Of a DNA stretch of 64,000 nucleotides, positions 11,176 to 24,451 are shown piece by piece. This stretch comes from Sabellastarte sp. h YS-2021 (taxonomy: Eukaryota; Annelida; Polychaeta; Sabellida; Sabellidae). Position numbers and translations under genes: made by a program. The notes under the pieces were generated by a model. That model was not told the origin of the DNA. It saw only the letters and a list, made by a program, of their open reading frames with translations, and did no database searches. The DNA lies in the NCBI GenBank assembly GCA_964017235.1, contig OZ024929.1, positions 17,047,464-17,111,463 on the forward strand. The letters run 5' to 3'. Numbering within the stretch: the stretch's first letter is position 1; each line of letters starts with the position of its first letter.

Positions 11176-12576
11176 TACCCCACAGCCCTTAAGGACTGTC
11201 GGGTATTGTGTTTACCCATGGTGTCCAGATGGACAGGTGGGCAACGGGAAAAAGTTTGTCCAGGCTGTATCTCAGAAACTCTAAGTTGTAGGAAGTTTAT
11301 ACTTGGTAGGGACATTGGTTAGGGGTCGTAGGTGTGCAATGTCATGGTGTGACCTTGATTCAACCTTTGACCTTGAGTTTAAAAATCTTGTCCGGGCTAC
11401 ATTTCGGCAACCGTAAGGTGTAGGAAGTTGATATTTAGTAGGGACATTAGTTAGGGTTGTAGGTGTGCAACACTATAGTGTAACTTTGATTTGACCTTGC
11501 CTTTGTGACCTTGATCTATAAAATCTTGTTCAGGCTATTTCTTGGCAACAATAAGGTGTAGGAAGCTGATACTTGGTAGGGGCTCTGGTTAGGGGCTGTA
11601 GGTGTGCAACATCATGATGTGAATTTGGTTTGACCTGTGACCTTGCCGTAGTGACTTTGACTTATAAACTTGTTTCCCGGCTATATCTTAGAAACCGTAA
11701 GGTGCAGGAAGTTGATACATGGTAGGGACATCGGTTGTGGGTGTAGGTGTGCAATGTCATGGTGTGACCTTGATTTTACCTTTGACCTTGCTGTAGTGAC
11801 CTTGACCTACAAAATCTTGTTTGTGCGATATCTTTGAAACAGTAAGGTGCAGGAAGTTGTTACCTGGTAGGGACATTGCTTTAAGGGGTGTAGGTGTACA
11901 AACTTATGGCATGACCTTGAGTTGACCTTCGACCTTGTTGTAGTGACATTGACCTATAAAATCTTGTCTGGGCTATATCTCAGAAACTGTATGGTGTAGG
12001 AAGTTGAAACTTGTAAGGGACATTGGTTAGGGGTTGTAGGCGTGCAACATCATGGTGTGACCTTGATTTGACCTTTGACCCTGTCATAGTGAACATGAGT
12101 TTTAAAATCAACACCAGTGTAGCAGGTTGACAGTTGGTAGGGACATTGGTTAGGGAGTGTAGGTGTGCATCATGGTGTGATTCTTAACTTTCTCTCTGCC
12201 AAAGTGTGTTCACCTGCCATATTTGAGACATTGTTGTCTTATGACAAAGATATATCGATTGCTGCAACTGATTATTATATGAATTTTTACATAATTGTGC
12301 TATTTCCATTGACAGCTATTCTCCAATTAATAAATTTTACAGCTTCATAATTTTTAGTTTACTGATTAATGCTGTCATCTTGCTATTGAATTGTCTTGTT
12401 TAAATACTTTAACTTTACATACATTTTCTTTCGCTTATATATTATTTTCTCTACTTAAACATTATTTGGAGCTTAAAATAACTGACACTGTTCTGAAAGT
12501 ATCCCAATCTTTGTACTGTTTCACTACTTCTATATCTCATGGTGTTGAAAACGGGTACGGGCATCTCTGATGTTAT
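11176..12576 (+). mobile_element. Tandem-repeat-carrying element, family TR1 copy 1
   Basis: It opens with TACCCCACAGCCCTTAAGG, an imperfect hairpin. About seven monomers of 140-150 bp follow, each with GTGTAGGAAGTTGATA, GGTAGGGACATTGG, GGTGTGACCTTG and TTTGACCTTG. A unique tail of about 400 bp (12180-12576) closes it. The tail end (ACGGGTACGGGCATCTCTGA) matches the fuller 3' end of the 18.3-20.1 kb copy. Non-coding. The layout resembles the bivalve pearl/Helentron-associated or TR-MITE class. Confidence 0.75.
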
Positions 12577-13548
12577 TTTTTAATGTTTAGATTACTCTAG
12601 AAATAATAAACAGATTTTTATAAAAAAATAAGTTGGAAAACCCTGGCCAAAAGAAGAAGTTATTGATTTTTGGGAAAGATATGGATCATATTTTGGAAAT
12701 AAAAAAAATCATGAATTTTTTTAGGTCCCATTTTTAATATATTTTCAGTGACTTTGCCTTCCTACTTGATATTTCTTCAAAAGTAAGAACAAATTTTGAT
12801 GATAAATTTTTAGTATTAAGGGCCTAGTCAAGGGAAGAAGTAATTACATTTTAAGAGTGATCCACTTCATATTCTTAATACCAATAAACCTGCAAAACTT
12901 TGGAAATGCTACTCTGATTGAAGTGTGCTCAGTGGTTTCCAGTACATGTTGTCCCCATTTTATTAATTATTATAATATAATTACATTTTTGTTTCATTTT
13001 AATATCTTCCAACATAGTTTCAAATGCAAACAGTACTATATAAAACTTGCGAGGCTGTTCACATCGAGTTGATTGTTTTGCTCTCTCTGATTGCATCTTG
13101 TTTTTGTATTTTGACACTGATCACTGACTTTATTCTTCTGTCTTTTAAAAAAATATAATTTGGTTACATATTTGATGGAATACATGTGGAAAGACATAAT
13201 GTGTCATTATGTATCTTTGTTTTGTTGTGCAATTTATTGTACATGCACGATCAGTGACTAAGTACACTGAAGTTACATAGGCACACCATATGATTCAAAC
13301 GTAGTCATTTACCCTATTTAAATGTAACTGAAATTCTTTCCCGTATGAAGACCAACACATATTGAACACCCTATTAACCCTAAAAAGTATTTTGTTTGTA
13401 TTGTATTTTAACACTTTGAATAGTGTTCGTATTTAAATACATCTTCATGTATTTGACCTAATCTCTGTTGTCAATATCATGTTATATCTGTGTGGTTGTG
13501 AGAAATCTTAGGCAGATGAGATTGTACCTACCTCACTTGACTACTGTA

Positions 13549-13780
13549 ACTCACCACAATAAATTCTCTCTGCAGTATTTGTTGTACCATTAGGTTTATG
13601 CCACACATATTTAACCATACGTGACAAATTATTGTTCTTTGTGAATGATGTATTTTTATCCGACCACCGTAGCCTGTTTTCAAAACAAGGCGCTATAAAA
13701 TGTGCATTTACGAAATGCGGTGGAGAAAGCGAAAACGAATAGTTCATATTTCGCACCACTAATTTTTCGACTATGATCAA
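13549..13780 (-). CDS. Possible first exon of an unidentified minus-strand gene
   Basis: A minus-strand frame opens at 13780 and has an internal ATG giving MVKYVWHKPNGTTNTAERIY. It runs into a strong donor GTGAGT just after TTTATTGTG. The sequence has more CpG than its surroundings, as near a promoter. No family is recognised and no second exon was found. The start is undecided between 13780 and the internal ATG codons. It could equally be a chance open frame. Confidence 0.25.
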
Positions 13781-14501
13781 TGTTTTCTGCTAAAGACATT
13801 TCAAGAAAAAGTTTTTTAAAAATAGTGTGAAAGTGGAACTATGTACGCTTTGAGTGAAGCTAATTTACTTTTATGTCTTTTATATTACGTTATGCATTTT
13901 AACTGTGTATTGCATGGCTCTTTAGGGGCTGTAGTATAAATATTTCATTATCGCCCACTTCCCGCTGGTCATACAGTCCTAATATAATACACAGCCGAGT
14001 ATAATAGCTACTTTGGTGTTATTACTCAGGGTTTCCTGTTATAGTCCTTTGAACGAGAAGATAACGTTTATTTCATCTTTGTTAATACAAGTATATGTGT
14101 GTATATATACGCACAAAAAAGTAAGTTATAAATCAGTGACATGTAATGTAAAAATTAAACTACAAAAGAGATTGCAAAGTGGACTGCATAGCTAAAGTAT
14201 ACTTTAAAAAAATAATGCTACTAGTATATATCAACCTATATACTTGGTTTAAAATAAGTAATTTCTGATATTAACTAATATTTACATAATAATTTTTGTA
14301 ATTTCTTTTAAATGACAATGGATTTGGAGCTATAGACTTTTTGAGGAGGAAACTTAATTAAATTTGTTCCATAATTTCTAAGTTAACATGTCTATTTTAT
14401 AGTTTACCAAATCACTGAATTTTGAATCTTAAGTTTTTGAAGTAATGGTGATATATAAGCTTTATAATGACACGTTGATACGGAGATTAAGCACCTGGAC
14501 A

Positions 14502-14527
14502 ACTGATTGATTGATTGATTGATTGAT
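14502..14527. repeat. (GATT)n microsatellite
   Basis: About six GATT units in a row. Confidence 0.9.
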
Positions 14528-15166
14528 TTATAGATTAGTCATACTGCCTTCTTTTGATTAATTGTAATAGGAGTAATATATTTACTGGAAGGTATGTGGA
14601 ATATACGCGATAAGTAAGATATGCGGTCAATATTGGAAGATTGTTCGGAAGTATGGGGTAGACATTCCAGTAGAAGAAATACTACAATAAAATAAATATC
14701 GCTGTATCAAGCTGTATTGCATTGTATAAAGCTGGTTATGAATCTTGATTCAGTTTATCTTTTATCTTAAATAACATTATTATACTTCTTTCTATTTCAT
14801 GTATTACAAAATTTATATGTTCGTTAAAAGTTAACTTCTCGATATATAGGCATCGCCCTTTTCTGTTGCAAGTTTACATTGTTTTACAATAGATCAACTG
14901 AGACATTGAGAATATTGGAGGTTCTGCATGGGTTAGGATGAAGTGGGTAGATTTTTCAAGAATATCTACCAAAATAAAAGTATGCTGTATTCCTGTACGA
15001 TAATTTTTGTTTTGAAAGAGTTTGAAAATTGCATTGCTACTTTATGAAAGATCAGATTGGGATGTTTTGAGATCTATTAAATTTAATAATTTAAGTTATG
15101 AAATTGAATTTTTTGGCCCTTCTTGTGAATCTTTAAATATAACTAGAAATTGCGTCTCGACGCAGT

Positions 15167-17382
15167 GTATCCCCGGACGGGACAGAGTTAAGGCGTGAAT
15201 ATGTCGGTCTTGAGCCTGGTTCCTGGAGCACCAGGTCAGGATTCTCCATAGTACCAGATTACTCCCAAAAGCTAATCACTAGTTCTTTCACTTATATGTG
15301 TCCTTAAAAATTACATTTCATGGATCCAGAAGATCCATATAGTGATCCGGATCACTTCCAAAATTCAATCATTTCATCCTTTTACCTTTTCAGACATATC
15401 CTGAAAATTTCATCAAAATCCGTCCATAAGTTTTTGATTTATCTTGTACATAAACACATCTGGCAGCCTGGATCCAGATAATCCAGAATACTCCCAAAAT
15501 CTAACCACTTGTTCCTTGTCCCATTTAGGACATTTCCTGAAAATTTCATCAAAATCCACCGATGACTTTTTGAGCTATTTGTCTTTAAAGTTATATTTCA
15601 TGGATCCAGAAGATCCAGATAGTGGTCCAGATCACTCGGAAAATTGAATCATTTCTTCCTTTTACCACTTCCTCCTTTTACCATTTCTAACATATCCTAA
15701 AACTATCATCAAAATTCATCCTAAAATTCTGTTGCAGCCTGGATCCAGATGATCCAGATCACTCCAAAAATGTAATCACTTGTTCCTTGTACCATTTAGG
15801 TCATTTGTTGAAAATGTCATCACAATCCATCCATAACTTTTTGAGGTATCTGTCTTTAAAAATTACATTTCATGGATCCAGAAGATCCATATAGTGATCC
15901 AGATCACTTCCAAAATTCAGCCATTTCATCCTTTTACCTTTTCAGACATATCCCGAAAATTTCATCGAAATCCGTCTGTAAGTTTTTGAGCTACATTGTA
16001 CACAAACACATCTGGCAGCCTGTATCCAGATGATCTAGACAGTGATCCAGATCACTCCCAAAATCTAATCACTTGTTCCTCGCACCATTTAGGTCATTTG
16101 CTGAAAATGTCATCACAATCCATCCATAACTTTTTGAGGTATCTGTCTTTAAAAGTACATTTCATGGATCCAGAAGATCCATATAGTGATCCGGATCACT
16201 TCCAAAATTCAATCATTTTATCCTTTTACCTTTTCAGACATATCCTGAAAATTTCATCAAAATCTGTCCATAAGTTTTTGATTTATCTTGTACACAAACA
16301 CATCTGGCAGCCTGGATCCAGATGATCCAGATAGCTCCCAAAATGTAATCACTTGTTCCTTGTCCCATTTAGGACATTTCCTGAAAATTTCATCAAAATC
16401 CACCCATGATTTTTTGAGCTATTTGTCTTTAAAAATTATATTTCATGGATCCAGAAGATCCAGATAGTGGTCCAGATCACTCACAAAATTGAACCATTTC
16501 TTCCTTTTACCGCCTCTTCCTTTTACCATTTGTAACATATCCTAAAAAATATCATCAAAATTCATCCTAAAATTATGTTGCAGCCTGGATCCAGATGATC
16601 CAGACAGTGATCCAGATCACTCCAAAAATGCAATCACTTGTTCCTTGTACCATTTAGGTCATTTGCTGAAAATGTCATCACAATCCATCCATAACTTTTT
16701 GAGGTATCTGTCTTTAAAAATTACATTTCATGGATCCAGAAGATCCATATAGTGATCCGGATCACTTCCAAAATTCAACCATTTCATCCTTTTACCTTTT
16801 CAGACATATCCTGAAAATGACCCTTGGTCAGGTACTTTGGCGGTCAGTGGATGACCTTAAATGAAGATCTGTAACCAGTAAGCCTGGGTGGTAGAAGTCC
16901 ATCATGTACTCAACCTCCAAAGCCATTTTCAATAGTTTCCATGCAATATAGTCAGCATTAAGTGTGAAAATATCTCCAAAAAGGCCAAAAATGACCCTCG
17001 GTCAGGTACTTTGGCAGTCAGTGGATGACCTTCAATGAAGAGCTTCAAGGTCAAATTTCCGCATGCTTACAGAGGACATATATATGTATTATATATACCA
17101 GCCATAGGATGATCTTACTTTCTGTATAGGAGAACTGGGCCAAAAAGTAAAAAAATGACCAAAATCTGACCTTTAAGAGGCCACCAGTGACCTTGAGATT
17201 GAAGGTCAAGGTCACAAAACAATAGCGTTCGTGGCATTGCCCATATATATCCACATACTAAATTTGAAAGTTCTAACTAAAATATTTTTTAAGTTATCGC
17301 GTCCAAAAGGAAATCTCTGCGGCGGCGGCAGCGGCATGACCGTACTGAATCCTAAGTATCCCCGACTTTCGTCCGGGGATAC
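15167..17382. mobile_element. Tandem-repeat-carrying element, family TR2
   Basis: The ends are inverted: GTATCCCCGGACG at 15167 and CGTCCGGGGATAC at 17370-17382. The right end also folds on itself (GTATCCCC..GGGGATAC). A GCGTCTCGACGC hairpin lies just left of the left end. The interior has about eleven subrepeats of about 145 bp, each with a GGATCCAGA.GATCCA core and CATCAAAATCC, arranged in longer higher-order units. A 180-bp module (GGTCAGGTACTTTGGC..GTCAGTGGATGACC) then occurs twice at 16819 and 16999. The open frames inside are by-products of the repeat. Confidence 0.75.
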
Positions 17383-18296
17383 AATAACTCCAAGAAACCC
17401 ATTGATGTTGTCAAAATATGAATATGGGAATTCACTTCATGAAGCTTTTGTGGAATATTTTTTAAAGATTTTGTTTAACTTTACAATTGAAAAAAGCAAG
17501 TTTTGAACCAAAATGTTTCTACCATCATTTTCTTCTGTATATCTTCCAAATATACTGTTTCAATCTAATTTACTTCTTTTACAGCACTAAAAAATCCTTA
17601 AAAATTGACTTCATGCTAACCCCATGGAGTTTTATAGAGTCTGCTCATGATATTGTGTTTCATTTAAGTTGTATGTAAAACATTCATATTTGCTCTCAAC
17701 CATAAAGGTCAGGTCAAAGGTGACCATGGCTATTTGTCTGCAATGTTTGTAAGTGGTGATCCTTTATTCTTGACTGATATTCTGTTGTGATAACTGCTTT
17801 TTTTTACAGTGAAATGCACCCATTTAGTGTCAGAGGTCAAAGGTGTCCCATAACTTTGCAAATAGCCAAAATATAACAAAGTGAAGGGATGAAAAAATAA
17901 GAAATATATACAGAATAAAGGCATTCACAAATATTTTCTGAAAATATGCTTTGATTATGGATACTAGGACAAGGTTCTTAAAAATTCACCAGTTAATTTT
18001 CCTTCTACACTTCTATTGATATTCTTATTTGTCACAAAAGATGACCTTACATAAAGATGTTATTCTGTGTACTTATTACTTGTTTTCTTCGCTCCTAGTG
18101 GAGCATAAAGCAGATATTATTTTGTGTACTCTTGACTAAAAGCTGTTGAAGAAAACCCCATGTGGGGCTTCATAAGTGCATGTGCATAAACACTTGCCAG
18201 TGCAAATAGATGGTGGAGAAACTTGAATAAATTTAATTTGGAAATAAATGGCATCATTTGATAGTGCTCATATGAAACTAACAGCTTTTAACATTA
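17383..18296. other. AT-rich DNA, nothing recognised
   Basis: It holds several isolated GGTCAAAGGT motifs but no element ends or genes were seen. Confidence 0.4.
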
Positions 18297-20055
18297 GTTT
18301 TTACCCCACAGCTTTTAAAGGCTGTGTGGGTATTGTTTTCATCCATGGTGTCCGGATGGGCTTTCTGGCAGGCAGTTAGCAAGAAAAAGCTTGTCCGGGC
18401 TGTATCTCGGAAAACCCTGAGGTGTAAGATGTTAATTCTTGGTACGGACATTGGTTGGTGAGTGTAGGTAGGCAACAGCATTGTTTGACCTTGGTCTGAA
18501 ATTTGATCTTGCTGTAGTGACCCTGAGATTGAAAATCTTGTCAGAGCAAAATCGCAGAAACTATAAGGTGTAGGAAGTTGATACTTGGTAGGGACATTGG
18601 ATAGGGAATGTAGGTAACTAGGTTTGCAATGTCATGGTGCAACCTTGATTTGACCTTTGACCTTGCTTTAGTGACCTTAACCCTTAAAATCTTGTCTGGC
18701 CTTTATCACGAAAACTGTAAGGTGTATTAAGTTGATACTTGGTAGGGACATTGATCAGGGGTGTAGGTGTGCAAAGTCATGGTGTGACCATGATTTGACC
18801 TTTGACCTTGATGTAGTAACCTTGAATTTGAAAATCTTGTCCAGGCTATATCTGGAAAACCAAACAGTGTAGGAAGTTGATACTTGGTAAGGACATTGGT
18901 TAGGGGGTGTAGGTGTGCAAGGTCATGGTGTGACCATCATTTGCCTTTGACCGTGCTGTAGTGACCTTGAGTTAGAAAATATTGTCCTGACTATATTTGG
19001 GATACTGAAAGGTGTAGGAAGTTGACACTTGGTAAGGACATTGGTCAGTGGGTGTAGGTGTGCAAGATCATGGTGTAACCGTCATTTGGCCTTTGACCTT
19101 GCTGTAGTGACATTGAACTTTAAAATCTTGGTCTTCTTTGATCTTGCTGTAGATCCTTGATCTTTAAGTTATTGTCCGGGCTATATCATGGAATCCATAA
19201 GTTGTAGAAGTTAGATATTTGATAAGTACATTAGTTGGGGGGATGGAGGGATGCAGTGTCATGGTGTGACCTTGATTTAACCTTTGACCTTGTGATAGTG
19301 ACCTTGAGTCGGAAAATCTTATCTGGGCCATATCTCTTAAACCGTAAAGCTTAGGGACATTGTTTAGGGGGTGTAGGTGTGCAACATCATAGTGTGACCT
19401 TGATTTGACCTTTGAACTTTCTGTTGTGACCTTAACCTTTAAAATCTTGTCCAGATTATATCTCTGGAACTATAAGGTATAGAAGGTCGATACTTTTTAG
19501 GAAAATGGGTTACCGGGTTAGGTGTGCATGGTGTGACCTTGATTTGACCTTTAACCTTGTTGTAGAGACCTTGGTGTGTAAAATCTTGTCCAGGGTAGGG
19601 ATATTGGTTAGAGGTGTAGATGTGCATCGTCATGGTGTGACCTTTAACCTTGGCTCTGCTGAAGTGTGTTGACCTGATATATTTAGATCATATTTCTCTT
19701 ATCACAAAGATATCTGGATTGCAGCAGCTGATTATTAAATGCACTTTTACTTAATTGTGCTATTTTCATTGACAGCTATACTTCAATTAATAAGTTTACA
19801 GATTTATAATTTTTAGTTTACTGATTAATGCCACCAGTTTACTATTGAATTGTCATTTTAATATTTTATCTTTATATAAATTTTGTCTGTCTTAAACATT
19901 ACTGTCTCTACTTAAATATTATTTGGACCTTTATAAAACTGACACTGTTTACTCTGAAAGTCTCTTGATCTTTGAACTGTTTCAGTTCTTCTGTATCTCA
20001 TGATATTGAAAACTATTTCCCCGGGCTGTGGATACGGGCAGCTCCGATGCTATTT
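18297..20055 (+). mobile_element. Tandem-repeat-carrying element, family TR1 copy 2 (most complete)
   Basis: It opens TACCCCACAGCTTTTAAAGGC, a hairpin closed by GGCTGTGTGGGTA. About nine monomers of about 150 bp follow, then a unique tail of about 400 bp. It ends CCCCGGGCTGTGGATACGGG, whose GGGCTGTGG is the inverse of the 5' CCACAGCC. Many monomers include TGACCTTTGACCT, a perfect direct repeat with one base between the half-sites. Non-coding. Confidence 0.78.
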
Positions 20056-23000
20056 TATTTCTAAAAAGAATTGAACAAAATTCTTTAGTTTTTGTGGTTT
20101 ATAGAGTCATTGTGATTTGTTTAAAAATAGGCAAAGAAACCTAACTACAAGGTACTATTCAAATTCACAGTCACTGTGATTGAACTAATTGGCGTTACCT
20201 TGAAAACAGGGCTGTATTTTCTTGCCAAAATGGTTCATGTACTAGAGTGTAATATGCCTCTTTATTTTTTTTAAAATTTATCCTGCACAGGACAGAGTGA
20301 GGTTTTTATATCCCCTTCTATATCAGAACAGTGTATCCCACAGGTTGCCATTACTAGATTTGAACCCAACAAATATCTGAGAGCCAAAACATTACCAAAT
20401 CTGTTAACCCCTCCGTCACAAATGCTTCATCTATATTTTTGTTTTTATTAAGTTGCTTCAACAATTACAATCAGTGAAATTTCATGTGTTATGTTTTGCC
20501 TGGGGTTTTTTGTTAGTAAATGGGTTTCTTTTATTAAAATCACTTGTACAGTCGATATCAAAGAATTGATAAACTCGGTAATTTTTTATAAAATCACTTA
20601 TATCAATGAGGTCAAACATCGTTTTCCATAAAAGTGTTTAAACAATCAAACAAGCAAAAAAAGCCAAATAATATGATATTCTGGAAAGAGAAGAGAACTT
20701 TATTCATGTGTTTCATTGGCTAGATTAGACCATTCTGTCTGAACAGGTAATTTTATCGTTCTCTCGTAAACCTTCAAATATTCAAATTGGGAGCGATTTT
20801 CCACTTTTTAACCGAATTGATCAATTTGAATTAATGGACAAAATTGGCATGAACCATGCTAATGAACCCTTGGCTTCAATTTAAACAAATGAAACAAACA
20901 CCATTCCAATATACTGCTTATGTCAAGTGGAGCATACACACACACACGCACCCACACTGACAGACACACATTCATTGTGTCCAATTGAACACTGAACTGG
21001 CTAATGCAATGCATTATTCCACAGTTCTTTGTATGGAGCAAAAGAGAATTATGGACTGTTACCAAGGTAACCTGTAAACTGAAATGGTGGATCTGATTGA
21101 TTGCTGGCAAACATGTAAAGTACAGCAAAACTTTCCCCCTGCTCTAGGTTCGCCTTATTTGCAGCCTTTTTACACAAGAAACCTTGCACAATTATGGTAC
21201 TTCAGTCAAAGCCTAACCTTAAGTATTCATTTATTCTCCTAGCTTGGACATTTGTGAGTCCAGATATAAATAACCTCAGAAGAAAATTTGATGTAAACAC
21301 AGATATAATAATAAAGTTATATGGAGATATATTTTCAGGCATGAACAAATGTTGTTTTATTTAATGCATATTGTGACTGAATTGTGTATTAATATTATAT
21401 AAGTCAAAAAATCGTTATATAAATAAAGCTTTTTTGTTGTCATCTCGGACATTATAAGGTATCAGATTAAGAAAACCAATATTTTTGTTAAATACTGCTA
21501 CCCTCACTATTGGATTTAGTATTGAAGAGTTTTATGTGCACAGTATAGTTAAGATATGGTATCCTTGGCAAGATCAATCCATTTGAATGGTCTTTTTTTC
21601 TCCTTACTGGATAACTAATACAGAATGACCTATATTTAATGAATCTTGTGGAAATGCTTGAAAAACAGTAAAATTGAATATGGATATACTTGTTTCGGAA
21701 TATATATATAATGTGGCTAGTGTCCTTTGAAAATAACAACAGATATAATTAGTAAGTATGTAATTTCAATCATTGAATTGTGTTTGTAGTTTGTGTGCAT
21801 ATTTGTATAATTTATTTATCAGTATTTATACAAAATGCATTATTTGCATGTAGATTTGTTAAGAATATAGAAATCCCTATTCAGGCATATGGTAATGTTT
21901 AGAATGTTGTATTCATATTTTATCAAGAATATTTGTGTGTTTATCTGTAAATAATTTTCCCCAGTGAAAACAGTCAGAAATAGCAGAGAATGTTGTAACA
22001 CAGAAAAAAAAAAACTTCTGATATTTATTTAAATTTCAAAGCATACACTCACAAAGGGAACAAGTTTGGCTTTTCAGTTGTTTTCTCATAAGTTTTGTGT
22101 TTATTGTATGTGTACTGTGAGTGTTTGAAATATTGCCTGATTTGAAATTAACCCCTGCTTCAAACGAGCCTCTGCTGTACAGACTACCCTTGCTTTAAAT
22201 GTCAGTTCAGTTTGTGTATTTCAAGTTTTCGTTTGACTATTCAAAATTAACTGGTTTGCCAGTGTTTGGTGCATTTGATTTTGAAAATAATTACTCTCTG
22301 ATCATATTTAAGATATTGTATAATATATAAGTAAAATGTTTTGCAGCCATACAGTTTGTTTTAACAAAATGCACAAATATATGTAGAAGCTTTTCAAATG
22401 ACCCCCCACCCCCCACTCCACCCCCACCAAAAAAAAAAACAAAAAAAAAAAAAAAAACAAAACAAAAAAAAAAATACAATGGAAAATGAAAACACATAAT
22501 TGTGCCAACTGTACACTGAGTTATACACTTGTTATTAAATGCCAGTGTTGGCAATATGTTTATATGTTGTTTTCTACAAACCAAGCTTTTCATACATTTT
22601 TAACAACACTTATTAAATCATGCTGGCCCCTTTACGCTGCAAAGGTTTTTGAGGGAACATTATTTATAAATGGAAAAAGAAGAGTTTTGAGGAATTTGGG
22701 TGCATTTGACATTATAGAACATTATTTTAGTCAAACTTAATGCAGCAAATAATTTATTGAGTTGTGAGTTCTTATATAAAATGTCCAAAAGTAGGGTTTC
22801 ATAAACTGCACATAAATTTCCATTTGAGAAATCTTCACCCATTTCCCCCCCCAGACACAAGAACACTACATGTATATGTACTATATGTATGTATTTTTCT
22901 TGCAAATTTATGTTATTTGACGACAAATTTTTATGCTTGGGTAAATATTAAAAGAAAACCCCAAGGTGGCTTTTTTTTTCAATTTTCCTCAATTTTTCAA

Positions 23001-23521
23001 TAAAACTTTAATATAACTTTTGTTGCCAAGTGTTTTGGTTGAAACACAAGAACACATTTATGTAATTTCTTGCATTATAATTACATATGGGCCAGTTATA
23101 AATTTGATGTAGAATTCTATATATGCATTGCAAAGCACTTAATGCTGTGTGTTCAAGTGATATATTTATAACTGTGCTAATTCAGACAATTTCCCCACTT
23201 TTCAGAAGAAAACCATTTTCTGAATTCTATGGCTTTTTTGCGGAAGATTTATAGACTTTTATAATGTTTCTATGCTTGTGTGTAGAACTGTGTACTTCAA
23301 ATATTTCATTTTTTTGTGTAACATTTTAAGGACACTTGTAAATGTACTAGTGGCAAATTAAACAATGATATTTATATAAGTTCCATGGAATATTGATCGT
23401 TTTGGTTAAAAAAGGTTTTTATAAAACATATTCTCTGGGTCCAGTTTGAATTATCTGAGCGGGTGTATCTTCTCTGGTGAGACTGGTATGTATTTTAGCT
23501 ATTTTTACATTAATTTTTTTC
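20056..23521. other. AT-rich DNA, nothing recognised
   Basis: It contains a CA-rich run near 20930-20970 and the C-rich/A-rich low-complexity block at 22399-22475. No gene features were found. The open frames across 22291-22926 depend on the homopolymers. Confidence 0.4.
22399..22475. repeat. C-rich then A-rich low-complexity block
   Basis: CCCCCCACCCCCCACTCC is followed by a long run of A with occasional C. The poly-Phe and poly-Gly open frames on the minus strand are artefacts of this block. Confidence 0.9.
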
Positions 23522-24187
23522 TTGTTTTACGTCGTGTTAAACAGCCATATTGTAGTGGGTAGTTTACAAGTGGAGGAACCAGTGCATACTAGTTGGTCAA
23601 GATTCTGGGCCGGTATTCACTAAGAGTCTCAGACTTAGCCAGGTCTTAGGCTTAAATGTGGTCTTAAAATTGAAACTTTTGTCTCAGCTAAGTTTTATCT
23701 TAAATCCATATTCACAAAAGGGGACTTAGCTAAGACTTTTGTCTTAACTCCTTAACACCACCAATATTAAAGTCACTCCTGCCATCCAATCAAATCTTCG
23801 CTAACAATGCAGTGCGTGATTTTGTGTAAGGTCAAGGCTATGTAAACAAACACATATGTTAATATTTAAGCCTCCCACTTGCCAGTCTTAAAGTTGAGCC
23901 CTTGGCTAAGCCTAAGACCGGTCTTAAATTCTTTGTGAATACCACTAAGCCTAAGACAAAAGTCTTTTTTTGGCAGTTTTTGGGCAGAAACTTGAGACAA
24001 AAGTCTCAACTTTAAGCCTAAGCCCTGGCTAAGACCCTTCGTGAATACCGAGCCTGCACTGTAAACCACTGGGCATCAGCAAGTAACTACCAACTTTCCA
24101 ACTTCAAGCGTCCGGGCAGAGATTCGAACCAGCGACCTCAGAGGTTGAAGGCGAGCCATCTAACCGCTACACCACTGAACCCCCCCA
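23522..24187 (-). mobile_element. tRNA-headed SINE interrupted by MITE-like element B
   Basis: On the minus strand the head (about 24185-24110) looks like a tRNA, with GTGTAGCGGTTAGATGG as A box and GCTGGTTCGAATCTC as B box. The body follows: AAGTTGGTAGTTACTTGCTG, then after the insertion CTTGACCAACTAGTATGCAC, TGGTTCCTCC and ACACGACGTAAAAC. The same body is in the 5S-headed SINE at 30809-31120. The head is too diverged to be a working tRNA gene. Confidence 0.75.
23605..24055. mobile_element. MITE-like element B (same family as element A), inside a SINE
   Basis: It starts CTGGGCCGGTATTCAC and ends GTGAATACCGAGCCTG; arms of GTCTTAGGCTTAAATGTGG and the inverse CAACTTTAAGCCTAAGCCCT match element A. 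It cuts the SINE between CTTGACCAAC and the TTTACAG motif. CTG occurs at both junctions but may be chance. Confidence 0.75.
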
Positions 24188-24451
24188 ACTACTTTTACAA
24201 TAAATTTAAATGTTCACAGAAGGGGATTAAGAAATAAAGTAGATTATAATATTGTAGTATGGCTTATAGGAGTATAGCAGAATCTATATTACCTGCACTT
24301 CTGTTATCCAGATGCCGTATAAGGTGAAGATTTCACTAGGCGTTAATTTTGGCTATTTTAACTAATGAGCTTGTACAGTAAAAACTGATTTCTAGTGATA
24401 TTTATGTCCACCCCCCTGGGGGGTGGATATATTATTTTTGCTTTTTTCGCC

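Larger units (their letters stand above)
12577..15160. other. AT-rich DNA with one exon candidate
   Basis: Apart from the candidate exon near 13.55-13.78 kb and a (GATT)n run at 14502-14527, no gene or element end was recognised. Confidence 0.4.

Noticed and set aside
16000..16325. 109-codon open frame
   Set aside because: It consists of the TR2 subrepeat translated in one frame.
22291..22593. Minus-strand frame with poly-Phe and Gly-rich segments
   Set aside because: It is produced by the poly-A and C-rich low-complexity block.
24110..24185. A functional tRNA gene on the minus strand
   Set aside because: Box A and B motifs are present but a proper acceptor stem is not evident and it continues into a SINE body.
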